From Hyphomonadaceae bacterium (GTDB taxonomy: Bacteria; Pseudomonadota; Alphaproteobacteria; Caulobacterales; Hyphomonadaceae), in contig JANQQC010000061.1 of assembly GCA_028285145.1 (NCBI GenBank), positions 1 to 54,155 of the forward strand: a DNA stretch of 54,155 nt. The letters are read 5' to 3'. The notes under the pieces are model-generated. The model was not told the DNA's origin. It ran no database searches and saw only the letters and a program-made list of their open reading frames with translations. This document shows positions 40,926-50,753 of the stretch, one piece after another (the first letter of the stretch is position 1; the number at the start of each line of letters is the position of its first letter). The translations under genes and the position numbers were made by a program.

Positions 40926-43111
40926 CCTCCATCATGCTTGGATACGGGCAGATCACGAATCCGCTGGCCCGTGGCATTGAAAATGGCATTCGTGACGGCT
41001 GGTGCAATCGGGGGTGTGCCCGGCTCACCGCCGCCGCCGACTCGCGCTCCGCTATTGATCAGCGTGACCGAGATCTCCGGCGCTTCATTCATCCGTAGTA
41101 TTTCGTAATCGTGGAAATTCGACTGGACCACTGCGCCATTCTCGATGGTGATTTCGCCGTGGAGCGTAGCTGAGAGCCCATAGATGATGCCGCTCTCAAT
41201 CTGGGCGATGAAACCGTCTGGATTCATCACATAACCGGGATCTGCGGCCGACCAGACATGGGTGACACGCGGGCGCTCGCCAGTCGCGTCAACTTCCGCG
41301 ACATGCGCGACGATGGTGCCGAAGCTGTCGACCAGCGCCATGCCAAGGCCATGGCCTTCGGGTCGCGGGCGATCCCAGTCCGCCGCCTTAGCTGCCGCAT
41401 CCAGAGCCGCCATGTGGCGGGGCGCATTCGCCAGCAGTGCCCGGCGATACTGATACGGGTCCTGCCCAGCCTCATGCGCCAGCTCGTCGATGAAGGATTC
41501 GATGAAGAAGCCATGTTGGGTGTGGTCGACCGACCGCCACGGACCGAACCGCACATGATGCTCGGTCTCCGCATAGTGGATGTGCTGGTCGGCGATTTCA
41601 TACGGAATCTGCGATGCTTCGGGCGGGTCATGCTTTTCGACGAACAAATTCTCCCATGACACAGGCATTCCGTCTTCGCCTATGCCCGCCTTGAATCGGC
41701 TGACGACGGCCGGCCGGTACCAGTCCTGTGTTGTGTCCTGCTCGCGAGACCAGATCAGTTTCACAGGATGATCGAATTCAGCAGCGATGCGGGCTGCCTG
41801 TGAGGGGTAGTCCGGCATAGCGCGCCGGCCAAAGCCGCCGCCCAGCAGCGTATTGTGGATGATCACCCTGTCTTTCTTCAGGTCCAGCTCGTCGGCGAGC
41901 TGATCGCGGACACCGAGCGGATTCTGAAGGCCGGACCAGAGCTCAAGCGTCCCGTCATGCATCCAGGCTGTCGCGTTGAGCGGTTCCATCGCTGCATGAG
42001 CGAGAAACGGGACGGTGTACTCGGCCTCGAAAACGCGAGCGGCTGAGGCTGCGGCCTTCTGTGCATTGCCGCGCTTCACATCATTCGTCGACTTGCCGGT
42101 ATCCATCGCCGCGCGATGACTGGCGAACAGGTCGTCCTGGCTCATCGTTTCCGCGCCTGTTTGGGTCCAGGTGACGCCAACCGCGCGCAGGGCGTTCTCG
42201 GCCTGCCAGTAGCCATCGGCGACGACAGCAACGAAATCACCCTTGTTCAGGACCTTTACGACCCCGGGCATGGCTTCCGCGCTCGATGCGTCGACGTTTT
42301 CAACGGACGCGCCGAGCACAGGCGGTCCCATGATGGCCGCGTGCTTCATACCGGGCAGATCGACATCGATGCCGAACTCTGCCGTGCCATCGACCTTGGC
42401 CGGGATGTCGAACCGTTTCAGGGACTGACCCATCAGCTTGAACTGGTCCGGCGTCTTGAGGGTAGGCTGTGTCGGCGGTGCGAATTCTGCGGCTTTGACT
42501 GCGAAGGTCGCATACGGCTCAGAACGCCCCGACGCGTCGTGATGGACGTAGCTGTCGGCTGTGCGAACCTCGCTGCGTTTTACGTCCCATTCGCGAGCCG
42601 CAGCTTTCACAATCATTTCGCGGGCGGCGGCGCCAGCGATACGCATCCCGCCCTGTCCGGTGAAACGTACAGCGGTCGAGCCGCCGGTAATCTGCAGCGA
42701 CATGTTCTTGGTCAGCATCAGGAACGCGCCGTTCAGGCTGTCCTGCACAAAGCCCGGTACCGTCGCGCCATTCATGATGAACTCTCGGCCGAGGGCATAG
42801 TTGGCGTAGTCTTCGTGGGCCGGGGCCTGCTCAAAGGTGACCTTGTCCCAGTCGGCATCCATCTCATCGGCCAGCATTTGCGTCATACTGGTGAAGACAC
42901 CCTGACCCATTTCACTGTGCGGCACGATCGCGGTGATGGTGTTGTCCGGCGCGATCTTCACCCAGACATTTACCAGCGCTTCGCCGTCTTCTGTCATCAT
43001 GTCGGCGAGGCCAGGCGCACGATGGCCCTCGCGAATGCCGACACCAACCGCCAGCACACCGCCTGTCAGGACGCCCGCCGTGATGAACCCTCTGCGTGTC
43101 CACTTTCCCAT
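40916..43111 (-). CDS. Molybdenum hydroxylase large subunit (IorB-type, Tat-exported)
   Basis: The 731-residue xanthine-oxidase-family large subunit is of the isoquinoline 1-oxidoreductase/aldehyde dehydrogenase branch. A twin-arginine signal (RRGF at 6-9 followed by a hydrophobic stretch) points to export with folded cofactor. The Mo-cofactor signature GGGFGRRAM and the catalytic Glu in GGGEPGTPPIAPAVTNA near the C-terminus are present. It would hydroxylate an aromatic N-heterocycle or aldehyde using water. The ATG at 43111 has AGGAGG upstream; a 25-codon extension is rejected. It follows the iron-sulfur subunit gene by 20 bases. No FAD subunit or cytochrome c partner gene is adjacent. Confidence 0.93.
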   Translation of the reverse strand: MGKWTRRGFITAGVLTGGVLAVGVGIREGHRAPGLADMMTEDGEALVNVWVKIAPDNTITAIVPHSEMGQGVFTSMTQMLADEMDADWDKVTFEQAPAHEDYANYALGREFIMNGATVPGFVQDSLNGAFLMLTKNMSLQITGGSTAVRFTGQGGMRIAGAAAREMIVKAAAREWDVKRSEVRTADSYVHHDASGRSEPYATFAVKAAEFAPPTQPTLKTPDQFKLMGQSLKRFDIPAKVDGTAEFGIDVDLPGMKHAAIMGPPVLGASVENVDASSAEAMPGVVKVLNKGDFVAVVADGYWQAENALRAVGVTWTQTGAETMSQDDLFASHRAAMDTGKSTNDVKRGNAQKAAASAARVFEAEYTVPFLAHAAMEPLNATAWMHDGTLELWSGLQNPLGVRDQLADELDLKKDRVIIHNTLLGGGFGRRAMPDYPSQAARIAAEFDHPVKLIWSREQDTTQDWYRPAVVSRFKAGIGEDGMPVSWENLFVEKHDPPEASQIPYEIADQHIHYAETEHHVRFGPWRSVDHTQHGFFIESFIDELAHEAGQDPYQYRRALLANAPRHMAALDAAAKAADWDRPRPEGHGLGMALVDSFGTIVAHVAEVDATGERPRVTHVWSAADPGYVMNPDGFIAQIESGIIYGLSATLHGEITIENGAVVQSNFHDYEILRMNEAPEISVTLINSGARVGGGGEPGTPPIAPAVTNAIFNATGQRIRDLPVSKHDGGYV

Positions 43112-43131
43112 CTGTCTGTCCTCCTGCCGGA

Positions 43132-43587
43132 TCAGGCCTGTGCGGCCGCTTTGATCGCCTTGCGGATGCGTCCATAGGCACCGCACCGGCAGATGTTGCC
43201 GCTCATGGCGGCGTCGATGTCGTCGTCAGTCGGGTTCGGCGTGTCCTTCAGGAGCGCGACCGCCGACATGATTTGTCCGGACTGGCAGTACCCGCATTGC
43301 GGCACCTGCTCGTCGATCCAGGCCTGCTGGATGGCGTGGAGCGTCCCATCGGGCTCTGCGACGCCTTCAATCGTTGTGACCTCCGAACCGTCGGCGAAGC
43401 TGACGGGGATGGAGCAGGAGCGAACCGGAACACCGTCGAGATGCACGGTGCAGGCCCCGCACTGGGCGATGCCGCAGCCGAATTTCGTACCAGTCAGCTT
43501 CAATTGCTCGCGCACGACCCAGAGCAGAGGCGTATCGGGTTCGACATCGACCTGTCGCGCCTCACCGTTGACCGTGAATGTAACCAT
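43132..43587 (-). CDS. 2Fe-2S small subunit of molybdenum hydroxylase (IorA-type)
   Basis: The 151-residue protein has the N-terminal plant-type 2Fe-2S cluster with Cys at 38, 43, 46 and 58 ([18 protein letters not shown]...RSC) and the C-terminal four-helix 2Fe-2S cluster ([11 protein letters not shown] and [11 protein letters not shown]). It passes electrons from the molybdenum centre. The ATG at 43587 is chosen by GGGAG and by family length. It is the first gene of the two-gene unit, divergent from murA. Confidence 0.94.
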   Translation of the reverse strand: MVTFTVNGEARQVDVEPDTPLLWVVREQLKLTGTKFGCGIAQCGACTVHLDGVPVRSCSIPVSFADGSEVTTIEGVAEPDGTLHAIQQAWIDEQVPQCGYCQSGQIMSAVALLKDTPNPTDDDIDAAMSGNICRCGAYGRIRKAIKAAAQA

Positions 43588-43748
43588 CTGACCGCTCCCG
43601 AGTCGGTGAATGAAAACTGATTTGTTCAATATACAGGGTGTCGGCGGCGCGGCAAATCAAATTGCTGCAAGGGTTTGGCAAGCCCTGAGGCCGTTACGCC
43701 GCAATCCGGCCTTTCCCTCGCCGCCCGCTGGCTGTACCTCGCTTGCCC

Positions 43749-45029
43749 ATGGATAGACTCAGTATCATTGGCGGCACGCCCCTGAACGGCCGCATCCCGA
43801 TTTCCGGCGCGAAGAACTCCGCGCTGAAGCTGATGGCCGCCGCGTTGCTCACAGATGAACCGGTGACGTTCCACCGGATGCCCAACCTTGCCGACACGCG
43901 CTTCCTGTCAGAGCTGCTGCAAACCCTTGGTGTCGAAGTGTATTGGCCAAAGGGCGAGAACACCTGCCGGCTCAACGCGGCGGAGCTGACCAGCACGATC
44001 GCGCCTTATGAACAAGTGCGGAAGATGCGGGCGAGCTTCAACGTGCTGGGTCCGCTTCTGGCGCGCGCCGGCCACGCCACCGTTTCACTGCCGGGTGGTT
44101 GCGCGATTGGCGCTCGGCCGGTCGACCTGCACCTGAAGGCGTTCGAGGCGATGGGAGCCGATCTCAAGATCGAGGAAGGCTATGTGAAGGCTGCCGCGAT
44201 CCACGGCCTGAAGGGTGCACAAATCGTGTTTCCATTCGTCTCTGTCGGGGCCACCGAACACGCCATGCTCGCTGCAACGCTCGCCAAGGGCGAAACCGTG
44301 CTCGAAAACACGGCGCAGGAGCCGGAGATCGCTGATCTCGCCGATTGTCTGATCGCAATGGGCGCGAAGATCAGCGGAGCTGGCACGGCAACGATCCGGA
44401 TCGAGGGCGTCGAAACTCTGTCCGGGACTGAGCATAACGTCATGACGGACCGAATCGAAGCGGGCACCTACGCCATGGCTGCGGCTGCAGCCGGCGGTGA
44501 CGTAACACTGGAAGACGCGCCGGTAGAGGCGCTGACAGCCCTGGTGGGTTTGCTACGCCAGTCGGGTGTGACGGTGGATGCGGATGCCGAGGCACATACT
44601 CTGCGCATTCAACGCAATGGCTCTGCTTTGAAGGCCACGGATGTCGATACGCAGCCCCATCCCGGCTTCCCGACCGATCTGCAGGCTCAGTTCATGGCGC
44701 TGATGACGGTTGCGGACGGTACCAGCATTATTCGCGAGAACATTTTCGAGAACCGCTTCATGCACGCGCCCGAGCTTTCCCGGCTCGGAGCTGATATTCA
44801 GGTGCGCGGCCGTGAGGCTGTCGTAAAAGGCGTTTCGGGTCTGAAAGGCGCAGAAGTGATGGCGACAGACCTGCGCGCATCGGTCTCGCTGGTCATTGCA
44901 GGGCTTGCAGCCGAAGGTGAGACTGTGGTGAACCGGATTTATCATCTGGACCGGGGGTTTGAACGCCTCGAAGAAAAGCTGACCGGGTGCGGCGCGAATG
45001 TGCGGCGACGCGGCGAAGAGGACGAATAA
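43749..45029 (+). CDS. murA: UDP-N-acetylglucosamine 1-carboxyvinyltransferase
   Basis: This is the first committed enzyme of peptidoglycan synthesis. Substrate-binding K22 N23 in SGAKNSALK and catalytic C118 in [16 protein letters not shown] (the fosfomycin target) are intact. EQVRKMRAS and the C-terminal [16 protein letters not shown] are also typical. The 426-residue length is normal. The ATG at 43749 is preferred over a TTG 6 bases upstream. It heads murA-DUF2948-hisD-UPF0262, a block conserved in alphaproteobacteria. Confidence 0.97.
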   Translation: MDRLSIIGGTPLNGRIPISGAKNSALKLMAAALLTDEPVTFHRMPNLADTRFLSELLQTLGVEVYWPKGENTCRLNAAELTSTIAPYEQVRKMRASFNVLGPLLARAGHATVSLPGGCAIGARPVDLHLKAFEAMGADLKIEEGYVKAAAIHGLKGAQIVFPFVSVGATEHAMLAATLAKGETVLENTAQEPEIADLADCLIAMGAKISGAGTATIRIEGVETLSGTEHNVMTDRIEAGTYAMAAAAAGGDVTLEDAPVEALTALVGLLRQSGVTVDADAEAHTLRIQRNGSALKATDVDTQPHPGFPTDLQAQFMALMTVADGTSIIRENIFENRFMHAPELSRLGADIQVRGREAVVKGVSGLKGAEVMATDLRASVSLVIAGLAAEGETVVNRIYHLDRGFERLEEKLTGCGANVRRRGEEDE

Positions 45030-45035
45030 GACAGA

Positions 45036-45482
45036 ATGGCCGACGCAAAACCGCTCCGCCTCGCTGCGGAGGATCCGGAAGACCTGAAAGTGATCTCTGC
45101 TGCGGTTCAGGACTCCGTCGCGAAAGCGGGTGCGCTGAAATATGATGCGCGGCGGCGGCGCTTTTCTATTGAGTTGAACCGGTTCCGCTGGGAGGCCGAT
45201 GATGGTGACGGGGCAAAGCAGCGAGTCCGTTCGATTGTCGCGTTTGATGGTGTTCTAAGCGTCAAGACACGCGCGATCACGAAGGCTGACCCGGAGCTTG
45301 TGCTGTCCCTGCTGTCGGCGACCTTCGAAGCCGACGATGAACCGCCCGGCGGTGTTGTGACGCTGCTATTTGCCGGAGATGGAGAGCTGCGCCTGACAGT
45401 GGAAGCGTTGGACGCGACACTTCTGGACTCAGACTATGTCTGGCTGACGAAGAAGACACCCAACCATGAGCGGAGGCGCTGA
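45036..45482 (+). CDS. DUF2948 family protein
   Basis: The 148-residue protein is the usual gene between murA and hisD in alphaproteobacteria. Family features include LAAEDPEDLKVISAAVQDSVAKAGALKYD and RRFSIELNRFRWE, with a Trp-containing end (DYVWLTKKTPNHERRR). The function is unknown. It starts 6 bases after murA and its stop overlaps the hisD start by one base (TGATG), so it is translated with hisD. Confidence 0.9.
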   Translation: MADAKPLRLAAEDPEDLKVISAAVQDSVAKAGALKYDARRRRFSIELNRFRWEADDGDGAKQRVRSIVAFDGVLSVKTRAITKADPELVLSLLSATFEADDEPPGGVVTLLFAGDGELRLTVEALDATLLDSDYVWLTKKTPNHERRR

Positions 45483-46804
45483 TGGCGCGCCGCTTTGATG
45501 CTGCTGATGCCGGCTTTGACGCTGCTTTCAGTGACTTTCTGAACGAGCCGCGTGGCCCGGAGGATAATGTCGCCAGGGCTGTAGCCGCGATCATCGCGGA
45601 TGTGCGTGCGCGCGGCGGTGCGGCTGTCGCAGAGTACACGGTAAAGTTCGACGAGCTCGAACTCGATCCCGCCACGCTCCAGACCGCCGCCGTGGATCTC
45701 GAGGCCCTTGCCCGGTCGTGTCCGACGGACCTGCGGACCGCGATCGACTTTGCGCATGACCGCATCGCCACCTACCACGCCGCACAACGGCCTGAGGATC
45801 ATCGCTTTACCGACGAGGCGGGCGTTGAACTCGGCTGGCGCTGGACGGCGCTCGACTCGGTGGGCGTCTATGTGCCCGGCGGTCTCGCATCCTATCCGAG
45901 CTCTGTCCTTATGAATGTCGTCCCCGCCAAGATTGCGGGCGTTCAGCGCGTGGTCATGGTGGCTCCGGCTCCCGGCGGTACGCTCGCACCCGGTGTTGCC
46001 TATGCTGCGCTAAAAGCCGGTGTGGATGACTACTATCCGATTGGCGGTGCACAGGCTGTCGCCGCACTTGCGTTTGGTGCAGGTGATCTTCTGCCGGTCG
46101 ATAAGATCGTTGGGCCTGGCAATGCCTATGTGGCCGAAGCCAAGCGGCAGGTATTCGGTACGGTCGGCATCGACACAATTGCCGGGCCGTCCGAGATACT
46201 GGTGGTTGCGGATGAGAGCGCCAATGCCGACTGGATCGCAGCCGACCTGCTGAGCCAGTCCGAACACGATGCGTCCTCGCAATCGATTCTCATCACTGTG
46301 GACAAGGGTGTGGGCAAAGCTGTGGAGGAGGCTGTGGAAAACCAGTTGAATTCGCTGTCGACCGGCGCGCGTGCCCGCACCGCATGGGACACGCATGGCG
46401 CAATCGTGGAGGCGGCTGATCTGGGCGCGGCGGCGGATATCGCGAATCGCATCGCGGCAGAGCACCTCGAATTGTGTGTGGCAGACCCGGATGCGATGCT
46501 CCCAAGCATCCGCCATGCGGGTGCGGTGTTTCTCGGTCATCACACGCCGGAAGCGCTCGGCGACTATGTAACAGGCTCAAATCACGTCCTCCCAACAAGC
46601 CGAGCGGCCCGTTTTAGCTCCGGTTTGGGGCTCTTCGACTTCCTCAAGAGAATGTCGGTCCAGCGAGCCTCGCCAGAAGGCTTTGCAGCGCTCGCGCCAG
46701 TGGCGCTGAAACTGGCGGAAGCTGAAGGCTTGCCTGCTCATGCTCGTTCGGTCTCTATTCGCTCCAATATGCCGCTAAGGGGCAAGCCTGGGAGCGATGG
46801 CTGA
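45482..46804 (+). CDS. hisD: Histidinol dehydrogenase
   Basis: It catalyses the last two oxidations of histidine biosynthesis, histidinol to histidine, with NAD and zinc. The 440-residue protein has the NAD-binding segment VGVYVPGG, the [17 protein letters not shown] motif, the zinc/catalytic region [14 protein letters not shown] and the C-terminal [18 protein letters not shown]. The gene overlaps DUF2948 by 1 base and the next gene by 8 bases. No other his genes are in the window. Confidence 0.97.
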   Translation: MARRFDAADAGFDAAFSDFLNEPRGPEDNVARAVAAIIADVRARGGAAVAEYTVKFDELELDPATLQTAAVDLEALARSCPTDLRTAIDFAHDRIATYHAAQRPEDHRFTDEAGVELGWRWTALDSVGVYVPGGLASYPSSVLMNVVPAKIAGVQRVVMVAPAPGGTLAPGVAYAALKAGVDDYYPIGGAQAVAALAFGAGDLLPVDKIVGPGNAYVAEAKRQVFGTVGIDTIAGPSEILVVADESANADWIAADLLSQSEHDASSQSILITVDKGVGKAVEEAVENQLNSLSTGARARTAWDTHGAIVEAADLGAAADIANRIAAEHLELCVADPDAMLPSIRHAGAVFLGHHTPEALGDYVTGSNHVLPTSRAARFSSGLGLFDFLKRMSVQRASPEGFAALAPVALKLAEAEGLPAHARSVSIRSNMPLRGKPGSDG

Positions 46805-47285
46805 GAACCGCCTGATATCCGTCGATATCGACGAAGAGACGCTGGCCGTGTCGGGCCCCGACGCCGAGCATGAGCGGCGCGTGGCGATCTTCGATCTGAT
46901 TGAGGAAAACATGTTCGAGGTGGAGACACACGAAGCCGGCGGCCCGTACAAGCTCGCTCTGTCGGCGCAAGAACGAAAACTGGTCTTCGAGATTTTCGAT
47001 GAGGCGGATGTGCCCGTGCACACATTCATTCTCAGCCTCAGCCCGTTCCGGGGCATCATTCGCGACTACTTTATGATCTGCGAAAGCTACTACGATGCGA
47101 TCCGCACGCAGACGCCCCATCAGATTGAAGCCATCGACATGGCCCGTCGCGGAATTCACAATGAAGGATCGGAGCTTCTGGAGGCGCGCCTGAAAGGCAA
47201 GATTGGCGTCGACTTCGACACCGCCCGGCGGCTGTTCACGCTGATTTGCGCTCTACAGGCCGGTACCGCGCGCGCGCCGCAATAG
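46797..47285 (+). CDS. UPF0262 family protein
   Basis: The 162-residue acidic protein matches UPF0262: the N-terminal block [34 protein letters not shown] and [24 protein letters not shown] are conserved in alphaproteobacteria. The function is unknown. The genomic link with hisD is stable across the class. It overlaps hisD by 8 bases. The next gene on this strand (infA) is more than 1.1 kb away, because a histidine kinase on the opposite strand lies between. Confidence 0.93.
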   Translation: MAENRLISVDIDEETLAVSGPDAEHERRVAIFDLIEENMFEVETHEAGGPYKLALSAQERKLVFEIFDEADVPVHTFILSLSPFRGIIRDYFMICESYYDAIRTQTPHQIEAIDMARRGIHNEGSELLEARLKGKIGVDFDTARRLFTLICALQAGTARAPQ

Positions 47286-47289
47286 TCGC

Positions 47290-48303
47290 CTAATTCACAG
47301 CGATGTCTGTGGAGATGAAGATCTTCACCACGAGTCCTTCTGGACGATAGTCGCGCTCGATCCTGAGATTTGGCATCAGGGTTGTCAGCAAGGAGCCGAA
47401 GCCTTGCCGTGTTGGCGGTTCGATTCCTGAAAGCCCGCTTTCTGCCCAGGTGACGACGAGGGTCTGCGTCGCCGGATCGACATGCCATTCAATGTCGAGC
47501 TTTCCGTCTGGCCGCGAGAAACATCCATACTTCGCAGCGTTGGTTGCGAGTTCGTGTGTGATCATAGACGCGTCCTGAGAGGACTTTCTCGTCAGCATTA
47601 GCGGTGGCCCGCTCAGGGTCACGCGCGATCTGTCATCGGCCCGGTATGGGCGCAACTCCGCTTCGATGATTCCCTGCAGGTCTATGCCGCGCCAGTCATT
47701 TTCCGAAAGCGCAGAGTGGGTTCGGCCCATCGCCACGAGGCGTGCACTGAACGATTCCCGGTACTCCTCTACGGTGTCAGTCTCGCTGCCTGTCAGCTCT
47801 GCGATGGACTGAATGATCGCGAACATGTTCTTCACACGATGATCAAGCTCGTTGGAGATCACCCGGTTACGCTCTTCGAGCGCCTTTCGCTCGGTGATGT
47901 CTTCAGCGTGCTGCACTACGAACTCTACCGCGCCCTCATCACCAAAATACGGCGTCTGCACCGCGCGCCAGCAATGCGTTTGCCGGGTGCCATCGGCGTG
48001 GTCCAATTCGAAATACTGGTCTTTCAGAAGGGTCACCCGGCCTTGCAAAGCGCCGTTGAATTCTGCCAGTACCTCTGCGACGCGCTCTTCTGTGTCCGGG
48101 AAGGCGTCAAAGACGTAGCGGCCGACGATTTCGTCCAGAGTCCGTTGTGTGGATTTGAGATAGGCCGCGTTAGCGTAAACGATATTCAAGTCGCGATCCA
48201 TGATCATGTAGGAGTCTGTCATGCCGTCGAAAACGTGCTTGAAATCCAGATCCTTGCTGACCAACGGCGGCCGTTTTTCGTAAGTGATCTCGTCTTGAGG
48301 CAT
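47290..48303 (-). CDS. PAS-domain HWE-type histidine kinase
   Basis: The 337-residue soluble sensor kinase has a PAS domain at about 20-140 (DSYMIMDRDLNIVYANAAYL ... HAEDITERKALEER). An HWE/HisKA_2 phosphoacceptor region follows (NELDHRVKNMFAIIQSIAELT, His near 160), then an ATPase domain with ITHELATNAAKYG. The WxE element is modified (ENDWRG). The ligand could be flavin or other, as in blue-light and stress kinases. No response regulator gene adjoins. The start at 48303 is chosen by the GGAAGAGAG preceding it. It ends 4 bases from the UPF0262 stop. Confidence 0.88.
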   Translation of the reverse strand: MPQDEITYEKRPPLVSKDLDFKHVFDGMTDSYMIMDRDLNIVYANAAYLKSTQRTLDEIVGRYVFDAFPDTEERVAEVLAEFNGALQGRVTLLKDQYFELDHADGTRQTHCWRAVQTPYFGDEGAVEFVVQHAEDITERKALEERNRVISNELDHRVKNMFAIIQSIAELTGSETDTVEEYRESFSARLVAMGRTHSALSENDWRGIDLQGIIEAELRPYRADDRSRVTLSGPPLMLTRKSSQDASMITHELATNAAKYGCFSRPDGKLDIEWHVDPATQTLVVTWAESGLSGIEPPTRQGFGSLLTTLMPNLRIERDYRPEGLVVKIFISTDIAVN

Positions 48304-48440
48304 GGATTCTCTCTTCCACGGCACGATCATCGGGGCAGGTCGAGACAGTTAAACCCGCTTGCCCAAACCGGTGACGAAAGCTACCTAGCGCCCCATATAC
48401 CTGACGCTGGAGCTGATTCCAGTGTCTAAATGGAGTGCCA

Positions 48441-48659
48441 ATGGCTAAAGAAGAATTACTTGAGTTCAACGGGACCGTCGTTGAACTGCTGCCCAATGCG
48501 ACGTTTCGCGTGAAGCTTGAGAACGATCATGAGATCGTTGCTCACACAGCGGGCAAGATGCGCAAGAACCGGATTCGCGTCCTGACCGGTGACAAGGTGC
48601 TTGTTGAAATGACGCCCTACGACCTGACCAAAGGTCGTATCACTTACCGTTTCAAGTAA
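48441..48659 (+). CDS. infA: Translation initiation factor IF-1
   Basis: The 72-residue OB-fold protein matches IF-1 closely: [27 protein letters not shown] and [19 protein letters not shown], ending GRITYRFK. It occupies the ribosomal A site during initiation. GGAG precedes the ATG at 48441; a GTG 6 bases earlier is rejected. It leads directly into maf, 4 bases on. Confidence 0.98.
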   Translation: MAKEELLEFNGTVVELLPNATFRVKLENDHEIVAHTAGKMRKNRIRVLTGDKVLVEMTPYDLTKGRITYRFK

Positions 48660-48663
48660 TTCG

Positions 48664-49242
48664 ATGAGCCGGGCACAAGGTGTCCGCCTCGTGCTCGCAA
48701 GCGCCAGCCCCAGACGGCTCGCGCTGCTTGAGCAGATTGGCATCATACCTGATGCCGTCGTTCCAACCGACATTGACGAAACCCCGAAAGACGGTGAGTT
48801 GCCCAAGCCATTGGCCGGTCGGTTAGCCACGGAAAAGGCGGCGGCCAGCGTTGAAGACGGGTTTGTGCTTGCGGCGGATACGGTTGTTGGGGTCGGTCGG
48901 CGCATACTTCCCAAAGCAGAGACGATCGCTGAGGCCGAAAAATGCCTCAGGCTCATGTCCGGGCGAGCACACCAGGTGCATACCGGCATCGCTGTTCGCA
49001 CGCCGGTCGGCGATATCAAGTCTCGGACGGTGTCGACGCGAGTCCAGTTCAAGCGTCTGACCGATGAGGAACTGGCGAGCTATCTTGACAGCGAGCAGTG
49101 GAGCGCGGTCGCTGGCGGCTATGCCATTCAGGGGCTTGCCGGTGCGTTCATCCGGGGTTTGAGCGGGTCATATACAGGTGTCGTCGGGCTGCCGCTGTAC
49201 GAGACGCGGTCTCTGCTTGAAGGAGCGGGTTGGCGTGCTTGA
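48664..49242 (+). CDS. maf: Maf-family nucleotide pyrophosphatase
   Basis: The 192-residue Maf/YceF-type nucleoside triphosphate pyrophosphatase is proposed to remove modified nucleotides. Motifs include LASASPRRLALLEQIG (residues 10-25), AADTVV near 70 and SGRAHQVHTGIAV near 100, then GGYAIQGLAGAFI. It follows infA by 4 bases, the usual alphaproteobacterial neighbour pair. Confidence 0.94.
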   Translation: MSRAQGVRLVLASASPRRLALLEQIGIIPDAVVPTDIDETPKDGELPKPLAGRLATEKAAASVEDGFVLAADTVVGVGRRILPKAETIAEAEKCLRLMSGRAHQVHTGIAVRTPVGDIKSRTVSTRVQFKRLTDEELASYLDSEQWSAVAGGYAIQGLAGAFIRGLSGSYTGVVGLPLYETRSLLEGAGWRA

Positions 49243-49314
49243 TATCGGCCATGTATTCGCCAGCCGGCGCTGGTATACAATGTGGTATGGCAACCCATAG
49301 GATGGGAGTGCACG

Positions 49315-50043
49315 ATGGAATTGATTTGGTGGATCCTGCCGGCGCTTGCCGGCGTTGTCGGCATCATGCTCGTATTTGCTGGGCTTGGTCGTCTGAGCAA
49401 GATGAGACCATTCTCGGGCGGATCTCGGCTTCTTTTCGGCGTTGGGGCCTTGAGCGTCGCCGGTGTTATCACCTTTGCGGGACTTAACCTCCAGACTTAC
49501 AACCGTCTTGTTTACGAGCGCCCCGTCGCGACCCTGACATTCTACGCGATCGACGATGAGAGAGACGCTTATCGCGTCGAAGTGTTGCTGCCGGAAGGCG
49601 AGCGCTATCAGTGCGGCGAGGAGGATCTTCGCGAAGACTGCGTTATTCGAGGCGATGAGTTCGCGATCGGCGCGCGCGTGATTACCTTCAAGCCCATGGC
49701 GGCGATGCTCGGCTATGACAGCGTTTACAAGCTTGACTACCTTGAGGGTCGCAATACCCGCCGCTATGGCGCGCGCAGTGTCTCGGCAGCTGAGTCCAAT
49801 GGGGTGTCGCTGTCCGATAATCCGGGTCTTGATGTTGCAGCGCTGGCGCGTGAGCAGGGGTCCCGCTTCGGGGTTCGCGACGCAAACTTTGGATCTGCGG
49901 CCTACAATCCGATGGGTGACGGATTTTCCTACGAAGTCTCGATCACCCGCACGGGCCTGATCGCACGCGCCGCAAATGCTGAAACCCGCCGGGCTCTTGG
50001 TCAACTTGTTGGGGAGCCGGTTGTGAGCGAGTTGGGGAACTAG
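49315..50043 (+). CDS. Membrane protein of unknown function
   Basis: The 242-residue protein has two N-terminal helices (about 3-25 and 38-60) joined by a short basic loop (RLSKMRPFSGGSR), then a soluble, beta-rich domain (residues 70-242). Two cysteines close together (YQCGEEDLREDCVIRG) could pair, suggesting the domain is periplasmic. No family is recognised. The ATG at 49315 has GGGAG 6 bases before it. It is 72 bases after maf and 10 bases before the methyltransferase gene. Confidence 0.75.
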   Translation: MELIWWILPALAGVVGIMLVFAGLGRLSKMRPFSGGSRLLFGVGALSVAGVITFAGLNLQTYNRLVYERPVATLTFYAIDDERDAYRVEVLLPEGERYQCGEEDLREDCVIRGDEFAIGARVITFKPMAAMLGYDSVYKLDYLEGRNTRRYGARSVSAAESNGVSLSDNPGLDVAALAREQGSRFGVRDANFGSAAYNPMGDGFSYEVSITRTGLIARAANAETRRALGQLVGEPVVSELGN

Positions 50044-50053
50044 GGAGCGCAAT

Positions 50054-50680
50054 ATGGGGCTTTGGGAACGATATGTGGTACCGCCGCTGATTTCGTGCGC
50101 CTGTTCGTCCAAGCCCATCATGAAGCAGCGAGAGAAAGTCGTCCCTTTGGCAAGTGGGCGTGTGCTGGAACTGGGCTGTGGCTCGGGCACGAATTTTGGC
50201 TATTACGATCCCGACAAGGTCGATGAGATCATCGCGTTGGAGCCGTCGCCCGAGATGATCAGCCGCGCAAAAAAGACGGCTGATGAAATCGGCATGAGAT
50301 CCCCGGTGACCTTTGTTGAGGCGGGCGCTGAAGACACCGGCCTTGAGGACAACTCCGTTGATACCGCCATTGTCACCTTTGTACTCTGTACCATTCCGGA
50401 CTGGCGCGGATCGCTGGAGGAACTCCGCCGCGTGCTGAAACCAGATGGCAAGGTGCTTTTCAGCGAGCATGGTCTTGCGCCTGACGAAGGCGTCTCGAAA
50501 TGGCAGCGGCGTATCGAGCCGATCTGGAAGCCGCTTGCGGGCGGCTGCCACCTGACGCGCGACACGAAAGCCATGCTGGAGACGGCAGGCTTCTCTGTTT
50601 CGGATCATCAGACGATGTATCTTCCATCGACACCGAAAATTGCTGGCTTTGTCAGCTGGGGCGCTGCTCAGCCGGCCTGA
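50054..50680 (+). CDS. Class I SAM-dependent methyltransferase
   Basis: The 208-residue Rossmann-fold methyltransferase has motif I VLELGCGSGTNF at about 38-49, motif II acidic EPSPEM and motif III VTFVLCTIPDW then LRRVLKPDGKVLFSEH. The layout resembles the METTL7-type group (small molecule thiol or lipid methyl transfer). The substrate is unknown. Its start is 10 bases after the membrane protein gene, on the same strand. Confidence 0.88.
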   Translation: MGLWERYVVPPLISCACSSKPIMKQREKVVPLASGRVLELGCGSGTNFGYYDPDKVDEIIALEPSPEMISRAKKTADEIGMRSPVTFVEAGAEDTGLEDNSVDTAIVTFVLCTIPDWRGSLEELRRVLKPDGKVLFSEHGLAPDEGVSKWQRRIEPIWKPLAGGCHLTRDTKAMLETAGFSVSDHQTMYLPSTPKIAGFVSWGAAQPA

Positions 50681-50753
50681 CCGGCAACCTGTTGCTCATA
50701 TCTAACTTTCTGCGTTGCTTCATGCTAAGGCTTGGGCGTGAGGTTGGAATAAA

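Noticed and set aside
42116-43177. 353-codon frame opposite the molybdenum hydroxylase large subunit
   Set aside because: Cofactor and catalytic motifs are on the minus strand; this frame shows no domain.
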